DNA of 64,000 nt from Propionibacteriaceae bacterium (GCA_025965155.1 JAOPXN010000070.1:169790-233789), one strand, 5' to 3'. Counted from the stretch's first letter, positions 43,554-53,329 are shown. Numbers and translations: made by a program. Notes: generated by a model not told the origin, from the sequence alone.

Positions 43554-44723
43554 TCAGGGCAGCCGCGCGACCGGGAAGCCGGGCGAGAGCGTGCCGGGGC
43601 GGGCGCTCCCGGTCCGCGGCTTCAACACCCCGCCCGGCAGCGCAACGCCATCGCCGCGGCGGTACGCCCGGGTGGTCAGCCGCTGCTGGCCCCCGGTCCC
43701 AGCCGGATCCCCGTTGAAGGCGTACAGCACGTGGGTCCGGCGCTCCTCGGGACCCTGGGAGAACCCCACGGTCAGGACATCCTCGAACCCGGGACGAGTC
43801 AGGAAGGTCAGACCTTCCGGTTCGTGACCCCAACGGCTGGCCCCGAGATTGCCGAGATCCTTCCGGTACCACTCCTGCTCGGTGGCGAAGGAGTACGCAG
43901 TGATGACTGTCGGGTCCCGCCCATCACCCGTCCCGGTCAGCCGTAGGAGGGTGTCACCCCGGAGTGCGAACCCCTGCATGATGTGGCCGCCGGAGTCCAG
44001 GCTGCAGGACAGGGGCCCGATGCTGCCGTAGGTCCGGTCGATCCCGGCGAGCATCTCGGCGATCTTCCTGCGCCGGTAGGTCTCCACCTGAGCGGTACCG
44101 GAGCCATGCGTGGTGCGGATCGCCACAGTTCCGTTCCTCAGATCCAGTGCTGCGAGGCTGAGTGACCTGGTGAAGGTAGGCACGGCCCGCACGTTGACAG
44201 GGTCGTTGCGGTGCTGGGTCACGTTGTCTCGCCAGCGGACCCTGACCAGCTCCTTCCGGGTCACCGTGCCAGCCGAGTCGACTGTGGCGAACGGAGTCCA
44301 GACCCACAGCGCGCCGCCTTGGTGCTGCAGCTGGATCGGCACCCCGTGCCCTGCGTTCTGCAGAGCCATGGCGGAGATGATTCCGCCGTTGGCGTTCAGC
44401 CGAGTGATCATGGTGGTCTCCGCCGGGCCCGTGCCGTCGGTTGCCTGGCTCACGTACCACTCGCTGTTGGTGTCCTGCACGGCGTACTGCATGACGTTGG
44501 GTGAGATCAGCCGGGGGAACGCGGTCAGGAAGGACGGCGCCCGGCTAGGGATGCGGATGTCGAACCGGTCCGTCACGCTCGCGCTGGTCGGCAGGGTCGC
44601 GCCATTGCCGGCGACGAGCCCGGCGGTCAGGCCTAGCCCAGCAAGAAGCACCGATCGGCGGGCCATGACGTCAGGCCTCGGTGCGCTGGTCTGGGCTGTG
44701 CGCACGGCGTCGGTGCGTCGCAT
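43554..44723 (-). CDS. Tat-exported beta-propeller-like protein, TagC resemblance
   Basis: A 389-residue secreted protein with a Tat-like signal (ARRSVLLAGLGLTAGLVAG) beginning near residue 21 and cleaved near residue 48. The mature part is beta-rich and repetitive, with MQYAVQDTNSEWYVSQAT, MQGFALRGDTLLRLTGTG and WGHEPEGLTFL, like the TagC/P68 receptor-binding family of cell-surface propellers. Its role is unknown, though related proteins are linked to cell-wall polymers in Gram-positives. GGAGGAG precedes the ATG. The family call is by pattern only. Confidence 0.6.
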   Translation of the reverse strand: MRRTDAVRTAQTSAPRPDVMARRSVLLAGLGLTAGLVAGNGATLPTSASVTDRFDIRIPSRAPSFLTAFPRLISPNVMQYAVQDTNSEWYVSQATDGTGPAETTMITRLNANGGIISAMALQNAGHGVPIQLQHQGGALWVWTPFATVDSAGTVTRKELVRVRWRDNVTQHRNDPVNVRAVPTFTRSLSLAALDLRNGTVAIRTTHGSGTAQVETYRRRKIAEMLAGIDRTYGSIGPLSCSLDSGGHIMQGFALRGDTLLRLTGTGDGRDPTVITAYSFATEQEWYRKDLGNLGASRWGHEPEGLTFLTRPGFEDVLTVGFSQGPEERRTHVLYAFNGDPAGTGGQQRLTTRAYRRGDGVALPGGVLKPRTGSARPGTLSPGFPVARLP

Positions 44724-44968
44724 CGGCGGCTCCTCCGAGTCTGATCACCGGAGGTGTCAACAGGGCAACATCGCCCCCGCATGGCCATGCCGTGATCTCG
44801 TGGCGTCCGGAACATCTGGAGCGCCACCCGCACCCCGTTCCCGCCACTGGAAAAGATAGCCGACCCCACCAATCCACAGCTGTGGCTGATGCGCCGCGCC
44901 CGAATATTGGACGCGCTGCGCCGGAGTGGCGGCTTGCGGGACGGCGACCCGGCGTTCATGGTGAGGAC

Positions 44969-45928
44969 GTGTCCGCCGCCGAGTCAGCCACTCCCGGCGG
45001 CGATCCGGGGCCGCTCGGGGAGGCCTACGGCTCGCTGCTCGAGGAGTACGTGCGCCATCTACGGATGCAGCGGCAGCTCTCCGAGCACACGATCCGCGCC
45101 TACCGGACGGATCTGACCGGGCTGCTGACCCATCTGCGCCGGCTGGGCGTAGAGCGGCTGGATGACGCCTCGATCCGGTCGCTGCGCAGCTGGCTGGCCA
45201 AGGAGCAGACAATGGGGCAGGCCAGGACGACGCTGCAGCGACGTGCCGCAGCAGCGAGGGTCTTCTTCACCTGGGCTCAGTCCACCGGCCGGTCGTCCTC
45301 GAACCCGGCCGCCTCGCTTCGCTCACCTCGGGCGGCACGCGCCCTGCCCGCCACGCTTGACCGGGGGGACGCCGAACAGATGTTGACCGAGGCGATCGCC
45401 GCAGCGGCCGCGACTGAAGACCCGGTGGGGCTTCGCGATGTCGCCCTGCTGGAGGTGCTGTACGCCACCGGAGTCCGCGTCTCCGAGCTCTGCGGGCTGG
45501 ACCTTCGTGACATCGACCGGGACCGCCGGGTGCTGCGCGTCTTCGGTAAGGGCAGCAAGGAGCGCAGCGTTCCGGTGGGAGCTCCGGCTCTGCGTGCGCT
45601 GGACCGGTGGCTGGACCAGGGGAGACGACTCCTGACCACCGTCGAGTCGGCCGAGGCCGTCTTCGTCGGCGAGCGTGGCAGGCGGATCGACCCCCGGGTG
45701 GTCCGACGGATCGTGCACCGCGCACTGCGGGGAGTGGACGGCGCGCCCGATCTGGGCCCGCACGGGCTCCGTCACGCCATGGCCACGCATCTGCTTGAGG
45801 GTGGGGCCGACCTCCGCAGCGTGCAGGAGATGCTCGGGCACGCCTCGCTGGCGACTACGCAGATCTACACCCACGTCACCAACGATCGGCTGCGGCAGGC
45901 CTTCGAGCAGGCGCACCCGCGGGCCTGA
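44969..45928 (+). CDS. xerC: Tyrosine recombinase XerC
   Basis: A 319-residue site-specific recombinase that resolves chromosome dimers at dif with XerD. The N-terminal SAM-like domain starts at LEEYVRHLRMQRQLSEHTIRAY. The catalytic residues are Arg in YATGVRVSEL, Lys in GKGSKERSVP, HxxR in HGLRHAMATHL, and Tyr in TTQIYTHV. The start is GTG 44969, though its GAGGA ribosome site is close; no better in-frame start exists. Its position before the M23 peptidase and rpsB matches actinobacterial xerC, so it is a housekeeping gene, not an integrase. Confidence 0.92.
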   Translation: MSAAESATPGGDPGPLGEAYGSLLEEYVRHLRMQRQLSEHTIRAYRTDLTGLLTHLRRLGVERLDDASIRSLRSWLAKEQTMGQARTTLQRRAAAARVFFTWAQSTGRSSSNPAASLRSPRAARALPATLDRGDAEQMLTEAIAAAAATEDPVGLRDVALLEVLYATGVRVSELCGLDLRDIDRDRRVLRVFGKGSKERSVPVGAPALRALDRWLDQGRRLLTTVESAEAVFVGERGRRIDPRVVRRIVHRALRGVDGAPDLGPHGLRHAMATHLLEGGADLRSVQEMLGHASLATTQIYTHVTNDRLRQAFEQAHPRA

Positions 45929-45978
45929 GCAGCCATCACAGCTATGACCGCACCCACCGACCTCTCCGATCGCCTCGC

Positions 45979-46992
45979 TCAGGGCGGCAGCCAGGTCATC
46001 GGGTTCGACAGCTGCCCGTCGAGCCAGACCATCAGATGCAGATGGCACCCGGTCGAGTAGCCGGTGCTCCCGACGTACCCGAGCAGCTGTCCCCGGCGCA
46101 CGGTCTGACCGGGAGCCACGACATAGCGTTGCGCATGGTTGTACGCCGTCGTGACCACCCGCCCGCCGATCCTGCCGTGGTCGACGAACAGCCGGTGGCC
46201 ATACCCGCGGCTGAAGCTTGACCGGCTCACTCGCCCCGAGGCAGTAGCGACAACCGGGGTGCCGCAGGCCGCTTTAAAATCCGTGCCGTCATGCAGCTTC
46301 CAGACCTTCAAGATTGGATGGAACCGCATCCCAAAGCCGGAGGTCACCGGTCCCGGAACCGGGTGCATCAAACCCGAGCCCGCTGGCAGCGCCACAAATC
46401 CCGTCGGGACCGGCTCTGCGGCTGCCAGACGTGCGGCCTCCGCGGCCGCCGCCCGCAGAGCGGCTCTCTCCTCGGCCACCTCGCGGCTGGACCTGCTCAG
46501 GAGCCGGATCTGCGAGGTTTTGCGGCCGAGAATCGTCGGGTCAAGGTAGCTGCGGCCCTCCAGCAGACCCCAGTGAAGGCATGGCCGGGTGCAGTGGGCT
46601 CCGGCGGACACTGTCGCAATCCGCTGCCCGATCCGGACCGAACTGCCGACGTGAACCGCGGGGGACACCGGCTCATAGGTGGTGCGGAGCCGGCCGTGCT
46701 CAACGACCACCACGCCGCGGCCGGCCAGCGGGCCTGCGAAGGTGATCGTTCCGTCCGCAGCGGCCAGCACCGGTTGGCCGACCTCCGCGGCCAGGTCGAT
46801 GCCGCGATGACCGCGGGCCCACGGCGCCGGCGGCGGCTCGAAGTCCCGGACCTGGTGGATCACACCGTCCAGCGGCCATCGGGACGGGGTCGGAAGGAGC
46901 GGCTGGGCGGCCGCCGGTGGGCTGGCGGGAGCAAGCGCCAGACCGGCCAGCAACGCAGTGAGGACCAACATCAACCGGGACGGATCACGCAT
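45979..46992 (-). CDS. Secreted peptidase with two M23 (LytM) domains
   Basis: A 337-residue exported protein. After a signal peptide (MRDPSRLMLVLTALLAGLAL, cleaved near AAAQ) come two LytM-like zinc peptidase domains. Domain 1 (about 50-145) has HRGIDLA and CLHWGLL, as in the single-domain protein that neighbours rpsB in mycobacteria. Domain 2 (about 205-330) has LHDGTDFKAACGTPVVA and CHLHLMVWLDG. A helical linker (RSSREVAEERAALRAAAAEAARL) joins them. Both domains keep the metal-binding His/Asp set in part, so cell-wall cleavage is plausible. The gene is transcribed opposite to xerC and rpsB. Confidence 0.85.
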   Translation of the reverse strand: MRDPSRLMLVLTALLAGLALAPASPPAAAQPLLPTPSRWPLDGVIHQVRDFEPPPAPWARGHRGIDLAAEVGQPVLAAADGTITFAGPLAGRGVVVVEHGRLRTTYEPVSPAVHVGSSVRIGQRIATVSAGAHCTRPCLHWGLLEGRSYLDPTILGRKTSQIRLLSRSSREVAEERAALRAAAAEAARLAAAEPVPTGFVALPAGSGLMHPVPGPVTSGFGMRFHPILKVWKLHDGTDFKAACGTPVVATASGRVSRSSFSRGYGHRLFVDHGRIGGRVVTTAYNHAQRYVVAPGQTVRRGQLLGYVGSTGYSTGCHLHLMVWLDGQLSNPMTWLPP

Positions 46993-47257
46993 GCCGATAC
47001 TTTCGGTCTCCGACCGTTGATCGGGCTGGCAGCACCCGATGCTGTGCACAGCGGTACGAGACGACGGCAGACTGTGGACAGCCGCACCCGGGGCGATTTC
47101 CGCACGGCGGCCCTTCGCGCGTAAACTCGCCCGAGCAGCCCAGCAAATCTGGGTTGACTTCGCATGCTCGCCCGCCGATCCGCTGGATCGGGTGGCACGT
47201 GCGGTCCCGGTCCGGGCACTCGCCCACTGGCCGGGTCCGTGCCACGCGGGCATCAGG

Positions 47258-47314
47258 CGGTGCCGAATGGCTCGGCACCGACGAAACTGTACGTCGGCAC
47301 GCATGGGTGCCGAC
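47258..47314 (+). promoter_or_regulatory. Folded leader before rpsB
   Basis: Hairpin A pairs CGGTGCCGA (47258-47266) with TCGGCACCG (47272-47280). Hairpin B pairs GTCGGCAC (47293-47300) with GTGCCGAC (47307-47314), ending three bases before the AGAGAGG ribosome site of rpsB. TCGGCACC (47272-47279) can also pair with GGTGCCGA (47306-47313), so A and the B right arm compete. This is the layout of a translational switch, probably for S2 autoregulation. The rest of the 46993-47331 gap contains a TAAACT box at 47122-47127 that could be a -10. Confidence 0.6.
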
Positions 47315-47331
47315 AAAGAGAGGACACGGCC

Positions 47332-48309
47332 ATGGCCGTCGTAACCACCCGCCAGCTCCTGGAGAGCGGCGTCCACTTCGGACACCAGACCCGTCGCTGG
47401 AACCCGAAGATGAAGAGATTCATCTTCACCGAGCGCAACGGCATCTACATCATCGACCTGCAGCAGTCGCTGACCTACATCGACCGCGCCTACGCCTTCG
47501 TCAAGGAGACGGTGTCCCGCGGCGGTCAGGTTCTTTTCATCGGCACCAAGAAGCAGGCTCAGGAGACCATCGCCGAGCAGGCCACTCGCGTCGGCATGCC
47601 ATACGTGAACCAGCGCTGGCTGGGCGGCATGTTGACCAACTTCCAGACCATGGTCAAGCGGATCCAGCGGCTCAAGGAGCTGGAAGGCATGGACTTCGAA
47701 AACGTCGCCGCCTCCGGTCTGACCAAGAAGGAGCTCCTCGGCCTGCGCCGGGAGAAGGACAAGCTCGAGAAGACCCTCGGTGGCATCCGGGACATGGCCC
47801 GCACCCCGCAGGCCGTCTGGATCGTCGACACCAAGAAGGAACACCTGGCGGTGGACGAGGCCCGCAAGCTGCGGATCCCGATCATCGGCATCCTGGACAC
47901 CAACTGTGACCCGGACGAGGTCGACTTCGCGATCCCCGGCAATGACGACGCCATCCGCTCGGTGTCGCTGCTGACCCGCGTGCTGGCCGATGCGGTGGCC
48001 GACGGTCTGATGTCCCGCTCGGGTGCCCAGACCGGCGCCGAGGCTGAGGTCGAGCCGATGGCTGACTGGGAGCGGGAGCTTCTTGGCCACGCTGACCAGG
48101 CCGCCGCCGCTGAGGCTCCGGCAACTGAGGCTTCGGCAACTGAGGCTCCGGCAACTGAGGCTCCGGCAACTGAGGCTCCGGCCGCTGAGGCTCCGGAGGC
48201 CGATGTGGTTGCGCCGGTCCCATCGGCGGAGACCCCTGAGGTCGCCACCGAGACCGCGGAGGCAGCAGCTGACGCAGCCGAGGGCCAGGCTCCCGCAGAG
48301 ACCAACTGA
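47332..48309 (+). CDS. rpsB: 30S ribosomal protein S2
   Basis: A 325-residue S2, with the S2 core ([28 protein letters not shown] and [15 protein letters not shown]) in the first 240 residues. The last 75 are an Ala/Glu/Pro-rich extension encoded partly by a 15-bp tandem repeat; S2 is often 250-260 residues, although actinobacterial versions can be longer. ATG 47332 follows AGAGAGGA. It is the first gene of the rpsB-tsf pair. Confidence 0.98.
   Translation: MAVVTTRQLLESGVHFGHQTRRWNPKMKRFIFTERNGIYIIDLQQSLTYIDRAYAFVKETVSRGGQVLFIGTKKQAQETIAEQATRVGMPYVNQRWLGGMLTNFQTMVKRIQRLKELEGMDFENVAASGLTKKELLGLRREKDKLEKTLGGIRDMARTPQAVWIVDTKKEHLAVDEARKLRIPIIGILDTNCDPDEVDFAIPGNDDAIRSVSLLTRVLADAVADGLMSRSGAQTGAEAEVEPMADWERELLGHADQAAAAEAPATEASATEAPATEAPATEAPAAEAPEADVVAPVPSAETPEVATETAEAAADAAEGQAPAETN
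48112..48186 (+). repeat. 15-bp tandem repeat inside rpsB
   Basis: Five copies of GAGGCTCCGGCAACT (one with a T substitution, the last ending GCCGCT) run from 48112 to 48186, each encoding EAPAT-type pentapeptides. They lie in the disordered tail of S2, and copy number could vary between strains without harming the core. Confidence 0.9.
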
Positions 48310-48348
48310 GTACGTTTCACCCGATCAAGAAATCGAGGACTGTAAGTC

Positions 48349-49170
48349 ATGGCGACCATTGCCGCTGCAGATGTGAAGAGACTCCGTGACGCCACCGGCG
48401 CCGGAATGATGGATGCCAAGAAGGCGCTGACCGAGGCCGAAGGTGAGTTCGACAAGGCGATCGAGATCCTCCGGGTGACCGGTCAGGCCAAGGCCGCCAA
48501 GCGCGGCGCCGAGCGCGAGGCCAGCAACGGCCTGGTCGCCGCCGACGGCGGTGCCCTGGTGCAGCTCGGTGCTGAGACCGACTTCGTGGCTAAGAACGAG
48601 GAGTTCCAGTCGCTCGCGGTGGACGCGGTCAAGGCCGTTGCAGCTAACAAGGCGGACGGGCTCGAGTCCGCCAACGCAGCCACGCTGCCGTCTGGCAAGA
48701 CCGTCGCAGACGCGGTGCAGGAGCTGGCCGCCAAGATCGGCGAAAAGCTGGAGCTGTCGCAGGCTGCCTACTTCGACGGTCAGACCACCGTCTACCTGCA
48801 CAAGCGGGCCTCCGACCTGCCGCCGCAGGTTGGCGTCCTGGTTGAGTACGAGGGCACCGACGAGGCAGCTGCCCGGGCCGCTGCGATGCAGATCGCCGCT
48901 ATGCGTCCGCAGTACGTCAGCCGCGACGAGGTCCCGGCCGAGACGGTGGAGAACGAGCGCCGTATCGCCGAGGCCACGGCCAAGGAAGAGGGCAAGCCCG
49001 AGCAGGCTCTGCCCAAGATCGTTGAGGGCCGCGTGAACGCCTTCTTCAAGGACGTCGCGCTGCTGGACCAGCCGTCGGTGACCGACAACAAGACGACGGT
49101 CGGCAAGCAGCTCCAGGCGGCCGGCGTGACCATCAAGCGATTCGTCCGCTTCGAGGCCGCTGGGTCCTGA
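48349..49170 (+). CDS. tsf: Elongation factor Ts
   Basis: A 273-residue EF-Ts, the nucleotide exchange factor for EF-Tu. The N-terminal motif [21 protein letters not shown] and the [10 protein letters not shown] core are present. ATG 48349 has GAGGA upstream and follows rpsB by 39 bp. A perfect hairpin after the stop separates it from pyrH. Confidence 0.98.
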   Translation: MATIAAADVKRLRDATGAGMMDAKKALTEAEGEFDKAIEILRVTGQAKAAKRGAEREASNGLVAADGGALVQLGAETDFVAKNEEFQSLAVDAVKAVAANKADGLESANAATLPSGKTVADAVQELAAKIGEKLELSQAAYFDGQTTVYLHKRASDLPPQVGVLVEYEGTDEAAARAAAMQIAAMRPQYVSRDEVPAETVENERRIAEATAKEEGKPEQALPKIVEGRVNAFFKDVALLDQPSVTDNKTTVGKQLQAAGVTIKRFVRFEAAGS

Positions 49171-49177
49171 GAACCTC

Positions 49178-49217
49178 CGACATGCGCTACGAATGGAGCG
49201 ATTCGTAGCGCATGTCG
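49178..49217 (+). terminator. Perfect 17-bp hairpin between tsf and pyrH
   Basis: A stem of 17 exact base pairs (49178-49194 with 49201-49217, core GACATGCGCTACGAAT) closes a 6-base loop GGAGCG, 7 bp after the tsf stop. It is not followed by a T-run. It is likely a transcription terminator or attenuator for rpsB-tsf, and symmetrical enough to serve on either strand. Confidence 0.7.
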
Positions 49218-49265
49218 TGTGTCCGGCCCCAGAATGGCCCATCTAGCGCGCGACAAGGAGAGCAC

Positions 49266-49979
49266 ATGAGCAGTCCGTACAAGAGAGTCATGCTGAAGCT
49301 GTCGGGTGAGGTGTTCGGGGGCGGCAAGGTGGGCGTGGACCCCGACGTCGTCGCTGGGCTGGCGGCCCAGATCGCCAAGGTGGTCCGCAGTGGCGTCCAG
49401 GTGGCGATCGTGGTGGGCGGCGGCAACTTCTTCCGTGGTGCGGAGCTGCAGCAGCGCGGCATGGAGCGTGACCGGGCTGACTACATGGGCATGCTGGGCA
49501 CGGTGATGAACTGCCTTGCGCTGCAGGACTTCTGCGAGAAGGCGGGCGCGCAGACCAGGGTGCAGACCGCCATTGCGATGGGCCAGGTCGCGGAGCCGTA
49601 CATCCCGCGCCGGGCGGAGCGGCACCTGGAAAAGGGTCGCGTGGTGATCTTCGGCGCCGGGTCCGGGATGCCGTACTTCTCCACCGACACGGTGGCAGCG
49701 CAGCGGGCGCTGGAGATCGGCGCCGATGTGCTGCTGATGGGCAAGCAGGGGACTGACGGCGTCTACGACTCAGACCCGGCGAAGAACCCGGATGCGATCA
49801 AGTTCGACCACCTGAGCTACGACGAGTACCTGGCGCGCGATCTCAAGGTCGCCGACGCCACTGCCATCAGCATGGCCCGCGACTACGCGCTGCCGATGGT
49901 GTTTTTCAGCCTGGACACCGACGGCAACATCGTCCGGGTCATCGAAGGTGAGAAGATCGGTACCACGGTCCACAGCTGA
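49266..49979 (+). CDS. pyrH: UMP kinase
   Basis: A 237-residue amino-acid-kinase-fold enzyme that phosphorylates UMP to UDP. Features are [12 protein letters not shown] at the N-terminus, [14 protein letters not shown], and [24 protein letters not shown] 49266 has AAGGAGA upstream. It is followed by frr at a short distance, in the standard order. Confidence 0.97.
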   Translation: MSSPYKRVMLKLSGEVFGGGKVGVDPDVVAGLAAQIAKVVRSGVQVAIVVGGGNFFRGAELQQRGMERDRADYMGMLGTVMNCLALQDFCEKAGAQTRVQTAIAMGQVAEPYIPRRAERHLEKGRVVIFGAGSGMPYFSTDTVAAQRALEIGADVLLMGKQGTDGVYDSDPAKNPDAIKFDHLSYDEYLARDLKVADATAISMARDYALPMVFFSLDTDGNIVRVIEGEKIGTTVHS

Positions 49980-50042
49980 AAGCAGGACCGGCAGCCGACA
50001 CATGCACAGGTGCAACGAAAGTTCAGAAGGAGCCCGATCCCC

Positions 50043-50600
50043 GTGATCTCCGACATCATCCGCGAAGCGGACACGAAGATGGCCAACTCGGTCGAGTACG
50101 CCAAGGAGGAGTTCGCCGCCATCCGGACTGGTCGGGCCCACCCGGCGATGTTCGCGAAGCTGACCGCCGACTACTACGGCGCCCAGACCCCGATCCAGCA
50201 GCTGGCCACCTTCCAGGTGCCCGAGGCGCGGATGGTCATCATCAGCCCCTTCGACAAGGCCGCCATGGCAGGCATCGAGCGGTCCATCCGGGACTCCGAT
50301 CTCGGGGTGAACCCGACCAACGACGGTGCCGTGATCCGAGTGACGATGCCGGAGCTGACCGAGGAGCGCCGCCGGGAGTACATCAAGGTGGCCAAGGCCA
50401 AGGCCGAGGATGCCCGGATCTCCGTACGCAGCGCCCGCCGGACCGCCAAGGAAGCCCTCGACAAGATGGTCAAGGACAAGGAGGTCGGCGAGGACGAGGC
50501 CGCCCGCGCGGAGAAGCAGTTGGACGCGTCCACCAAGAAGTACGTCGACAGCATCGACGACGTCCTCAAGCACAAGGAAGCCGAGCTCCTCGAGGTTTGA
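50043..50600 (+). CDS. frr: Ribosome recycling factor
   Basis: A 185-residue RRF, the usual length, which splits post-termination ribosomes with EF-G. Features are EFAAIRTGRAHPAMF, LGVNPTNDGAVIRVTMPELTEERRREY and the C-terminal KKYVDSIDDVLKHKEAELLEV. The start is GTG 50043 after AAGGAG. It lies 63 bp after pyrH, and cdsA begins 1 bp after its stop. Confidence 0.97.
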   Translation: MISDIIREADTKMANSVEYAKEEFAAIRTGRAHPAMFAKLTADYYGAQTPIQQLATFQVPEARMVIISPFDKAAMAGIERSIRDSDLGVNPTNDGAVIRVTMPELTEERRREYIKVAKAKAEDARISVRSARRTAKEALDKMVKDKEVGEDEAARAEKQLDASTKKYVDSIDDVLKHKEAELLEV

Positions 50601-50601
50601 G

Positions 50602-51474
50602 GTGACCGATATCCCCGTCCAGCCGGTCCGAGATCATGGTCGCGCCGGCCGTGACCTGCCTGCGGCCATCGCCGTCGGTGTCGGGCTGGGCGCGTACATC
50701 GTCTTGAGCCTGCTGTTCTTCAAGCCGGCCTTCGTCGGCTTGGTCGCGGCTGCGCTGGCGATCGGCGCGGTGGAGATCCACCAGGCGCTGCAGAAGCAGG
50801 GGATGCGCTCAGCCATCGTGCCGATCGTGATCGGCAGCGTCGCCATCGCCACCGGCTCATACCTGGCCGGGAAGCAGGACCCGGCGGTGTTCTCCACCAC
50901 CAGTGTGCTGCTGGGCTCCCTGGCGCTGACCGTGCTGGCCAGCCTGATCTGGCGGATGCCCGGCGGATCCACCGGATACGTCAAGGACGCCTCAGCCAGC
51001 CTGTTCATCATCGCCTACGTTCCGCTGCTCGGGTCGTTCGCCGCACTCATGCTGGCCGGGGGCAACGGGGGCACCCGGATCGTCACCTTCATGCTGATCG
51101 TAGTGATGAACGACGTGGGTGGTTACATCGCCGGCGTGCTGTTCGGCAAGCACCCGATGGCGCCCAAGATCAGCCCGAAGAAGTCCTGGGAGGGCTTCGT
51201 CGGCTCACTCCTGTTCGGTACGGCGGCCGGTGTCTGCATGGCCATCTTCGGGCTCGGCGTTCCGTTCTGGGTCGGCATCATCCTCGGCGTCGCCCTAGTG
51301 GCGGTGGGCACCTGCGGCGACCTGATCGAGTCGATGATCAAGCGCGACATCGGGATCAAGGACATGAGCTCGTTCCTGCCCGGTCACGGCGGCATCATGG
51401 ATCGTCTCGATTCGCTTCTGATCGCCGCCCCGGTAGCCTGGCTCATCATGTACGTATTGGTGCCCGGAGGATGA
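50602..51474 (+). CDS. cdsA: Phosphatidate cytidylyltransferase CdsA
   Basis: A 290-residue integral membrane enzyme making CDP-diacylglycerol for phospholipids. It has about eight membrane helices and the diagnostic C-terminal motif [46 protein letters not shown] is also typical. GTG 50602 directly follows frr, and its stop overlaps the rlmN ATG (ATGA). Confidence 0.95.
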   Translation: MTDIPVQPVRDHGRAGRDLPAAIAVGVGLGAYIVLSLLFFKPAFVGLVAAALAIGAVEIHQALQKQGMRSAIVPIVIGSVAIATGSYLAGKQDPAVFSTTSVLLGSLALTVLASLIWRMPGGSTGYVKDASASLFIIAYVPLLGSFAALMLAGGNGGTRIVTFMLIVVMNDVGGYIAGVLFGKHPMAPKISPKKSWEGFVGSLLFGTAAGVCMAIFGLGVPFWVGIILGVALVAVGTCGDLIESMIKRDIGIKDMSSFLPGHGGIMDRLDSLLIAAPVAWLIMYVLVPGG

Positions 51475-52586
51475 CCAAGACCCTCCCACTCGTTTTCGAA
51501 GCCCCCCGTCGCGGCCAACCGCCGCGGCACTGGGCTGATCTCACCCCGGCGGAACGACGCGAGGTCGTCGAGTCGGCCGGACATCGCGCCTTTCGGGCGC
51601 GTCAGCTGTCCGCGCACTACTTCGAGGGACTGCGAACCGACCCGGCGGAGTGGACCGACCTGCCGGCCGACGTTCGCGACGACCTGGCGAACGCGTTCAT
51701 GCCGCAGCTGCTGAACCCCGTCCGGCAGACCATGTGCGACGACGACACCACGGTGAAGACGCTCTGGAAGCTGCACGACGGGTCCCTAGTGGAGAGCGTG
51801 CTGATGCGCTACCCCGACCGGGTGACCATGTGTGTGTCAAGCCAGGCGGGCTGCGGCATGGCCTGCCCGTTCTGCGCGACCGGTCAGGGTGGCCTGCAGC
51901 GCAACATGAGCACGGCTGAGATCGTCGAGCAGGTCGTCGACGGCGCCCGGCGGCTCTCCCGCGGCGAGATCGCCGGCGGTCCGGGACGGGTCAGCAACGT
52001 CGTCTTCATGGGTATGGGTGAGCCGCTGGCCAACTACAAGCCGGTCATCGGCGCCGTTCGCCAGCTCACCGCACCGACTCCGGACGGACTCGGGATGAGC
52101 GCCCGCGGGATCACCGTCTCCACCGTCGGGCTGGTGCCGCGGATGCATCAGCTGGCCTCGGAGAACCTTCCGGTGACTCTGGCCCTGTCACTGCACGCCC
52201 CCGACGACGAGCTTCGCGACGAGCTCGTCCCCATCAACACCCGGTGGAACGTCGATGAGGTGGTCGACGCGGCCTGGGAGTATGCCAAGGCGACCAAGCG
52301 GCGGGTCTCGATCGAGTACATCCTGATCCGCGACATCAACGACCAGGCGTTCCGCGCCGACTTGCTCGCCAAGGTGATGAAGCGTCGCGGCACCTGGGGC
52401 TGGGTGCACGTCAACCTGATCCCGCTGAACCCCACCCCGGGTTCGAAGTGGACGGCGTCGCGGCGCCGGGACGAGGACGAGTTCGTCCGCCGGCTGGAGG
52501 CCCGTGGCGTGCCGGTCACCGTACGGGACACCCGCGGGCGGGAGATCGACGGCGCCTGCGGCCAGCTGGCCGCCACCGAGAAGTGA
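51471..52586 (+). CDS. rlmN: Dual-specificity rRNA/tRNA methyltransferase RlmN
   Basis: A 371-residue radical SAM enzyme that methylates C2 of adenine 2503 in 23S rRNA and A37 in some tRNAs. The cluster motif is [18 protein letters not shown] near the end holds the methyl-carrying cysteine. It overlaps cdsA by 4 bp. The match to family length and motifs is complete. Confidence 0.96.
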   Translation: MTKTLPLVFEAPRRGQPPRHWADLTPAERREVVESAGHRAFRARQLSAHYFEGLRTDPAEWTDLPADVRDDLANAFMPQLLNPVRQTMCDDDTTVKTLWKLHDGSLVESVLMRYPDRVTMCVSSQAGCGMACPFCATGQGGLQRNMSTAEIVEQVVDGARRLSRGEIAGGPGRVSNVVFMGMGEPLANYKPVIGAVRQLTAPTPDGLGMSARGITVSTVGLVPRMHQLASENLPVTLALSLHAPDDELRDELVPINTRWNVDEVVDAAWEYAKATKRRVSIEYILIRDINDQAFRADLLAKVMKRRGTWGWVHVNLIPLNPTPGSKWTASRRRDEDEFVRRLEARGVPVTVRDTRGREIDGACGQLAATEK

Positions 52587-52658
52587 CCGATCCACCGGAG
52601 TAGTGGCCCTGTCCGGAACAGCGCAGCGGCTAAGAAGTGACCTATGTGAGGAGCGTCG

Positions 52659-53183
52659 ATGACCACCCCGTACGACAGGATCGGCCAGACCGAGTCGTTC
52701 CAGCTGACCAGCAGCGACATCGCCGAGGGCGAGGAGTTCGGTACCGGCCAGATCAGCGGCAAGATGGGCTACGAGGGGACCGACACCTCGCCGCAGCTGT
52801 CCTGGAGCGGCTTCCCCGCCGAGACGCGAAGCTTCGCGGTCACAGTCTTCGATCCTGATGCGCCGACCCCTAGTGGGTTCTGGCACTGGGCGGTGGCCAA
52901 CATTCCCGCGTCGGTCACCTCGCTGCCGGCAGGTGCGGCGGAGGGAGGGCTGCCCGAGGGTGCGGTGCAGCTACGCAACGACGCCGGGTTCGCCGGGTTC
53001 GTCGGAGCCGCCCCGCCGCTCGGCCATGGTCCGCACCATTACGCCGTGGCCGTGCACGCACTCGACGTCGACCACATCGACCTGGGCGAGGACTCCACAC
53101 CTGCCTTCCTCTCCTTCAACATGTTCGGTCACACGCTGGCCCGGGCCGTGATCACCGGCTGGTGGGAAGCCAAGGGCGACTGA
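52659..53183 (+). CDS. YbhB/YbcL-family (PEBP-like) protein
   Basis: A 174-residue protein of the phosphatidylethanolamine-binding/Raf kinase inhibitor fold. The conserved [20 protein letters not shown] and [12 protein letters not shown] motifs are present. Bacterial members have no agreed function. GAGGAG precedes the ATG. It is not part of the mycobacterial version of this block. Confidence 0.92.
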   Translation: MTTPYDRIGQTESFQLTSSDIAEGEEFGTGQISGKMGYEGTDTSPQLSWSGFPAETRSFAVTVFDPDAPTPSGFWHWAVANIPASVTSLPAGAAEGGLPEGAVQLRNDAGFAGFVGAAPPLGHGPHHYAVAVHALDVDHIDLGEDSTPAFLSFNMFGHTLARAVITGWWEAKGD

Positions 53184-53241
53184 ACGACCCGGACGCCTGC
53201 ATCGGCGGCTCAGCCGGGCACGGCTGCGGACTCTGCTGGGA

Positions 53242-53281
53242 CGTGTCACTTGTTGACACGCCCTAGGGGTTTTCGTACCTT
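53242..53281 (+). promoter_or_regulatory. malQ promoter with overlapping dyad operator
   Basis: TTGACA (53253-53258), a 17-bp spacer and TACCTT (53276-53281) form a strong sigma-A-type promoter. A perfect dyad, CGTGTCA (53242-53248) and TGACACG (53254-53260) around 5 bases, overlaps the -35. A sugar-responsive repressor of the LacI type would suit this place. The predicted start near 53288 leaves a leader of about 42 bases. Confidence 0.65.
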
Positions 53282-53329
53282 CGGCAGTGCCCGGGCGCGC
53301 CGGGCTCATTGATGACGAGGAGCCCGCAC

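Noticed and set aside
43554..44723. Phage receptor-binding protein
   Set aside because: The fold resembles a phage protein family, but a Tat-type signal peptide and the absence of phage genes favour a cellular surface protein.
44969..45928. Phage or island integrase
   Set aside because: The gene position beside rpsB and its sequence match housekeeping XerC; there is no tRNA, attachment site or phage gene nearby.
47150..47185. TTGACT near 47154 as the rpsB -35 box
   Set aside because: No matching -10 box sits 16-19 bp downstream (GATCCG there), so TAAACT upstream is a better candidate.
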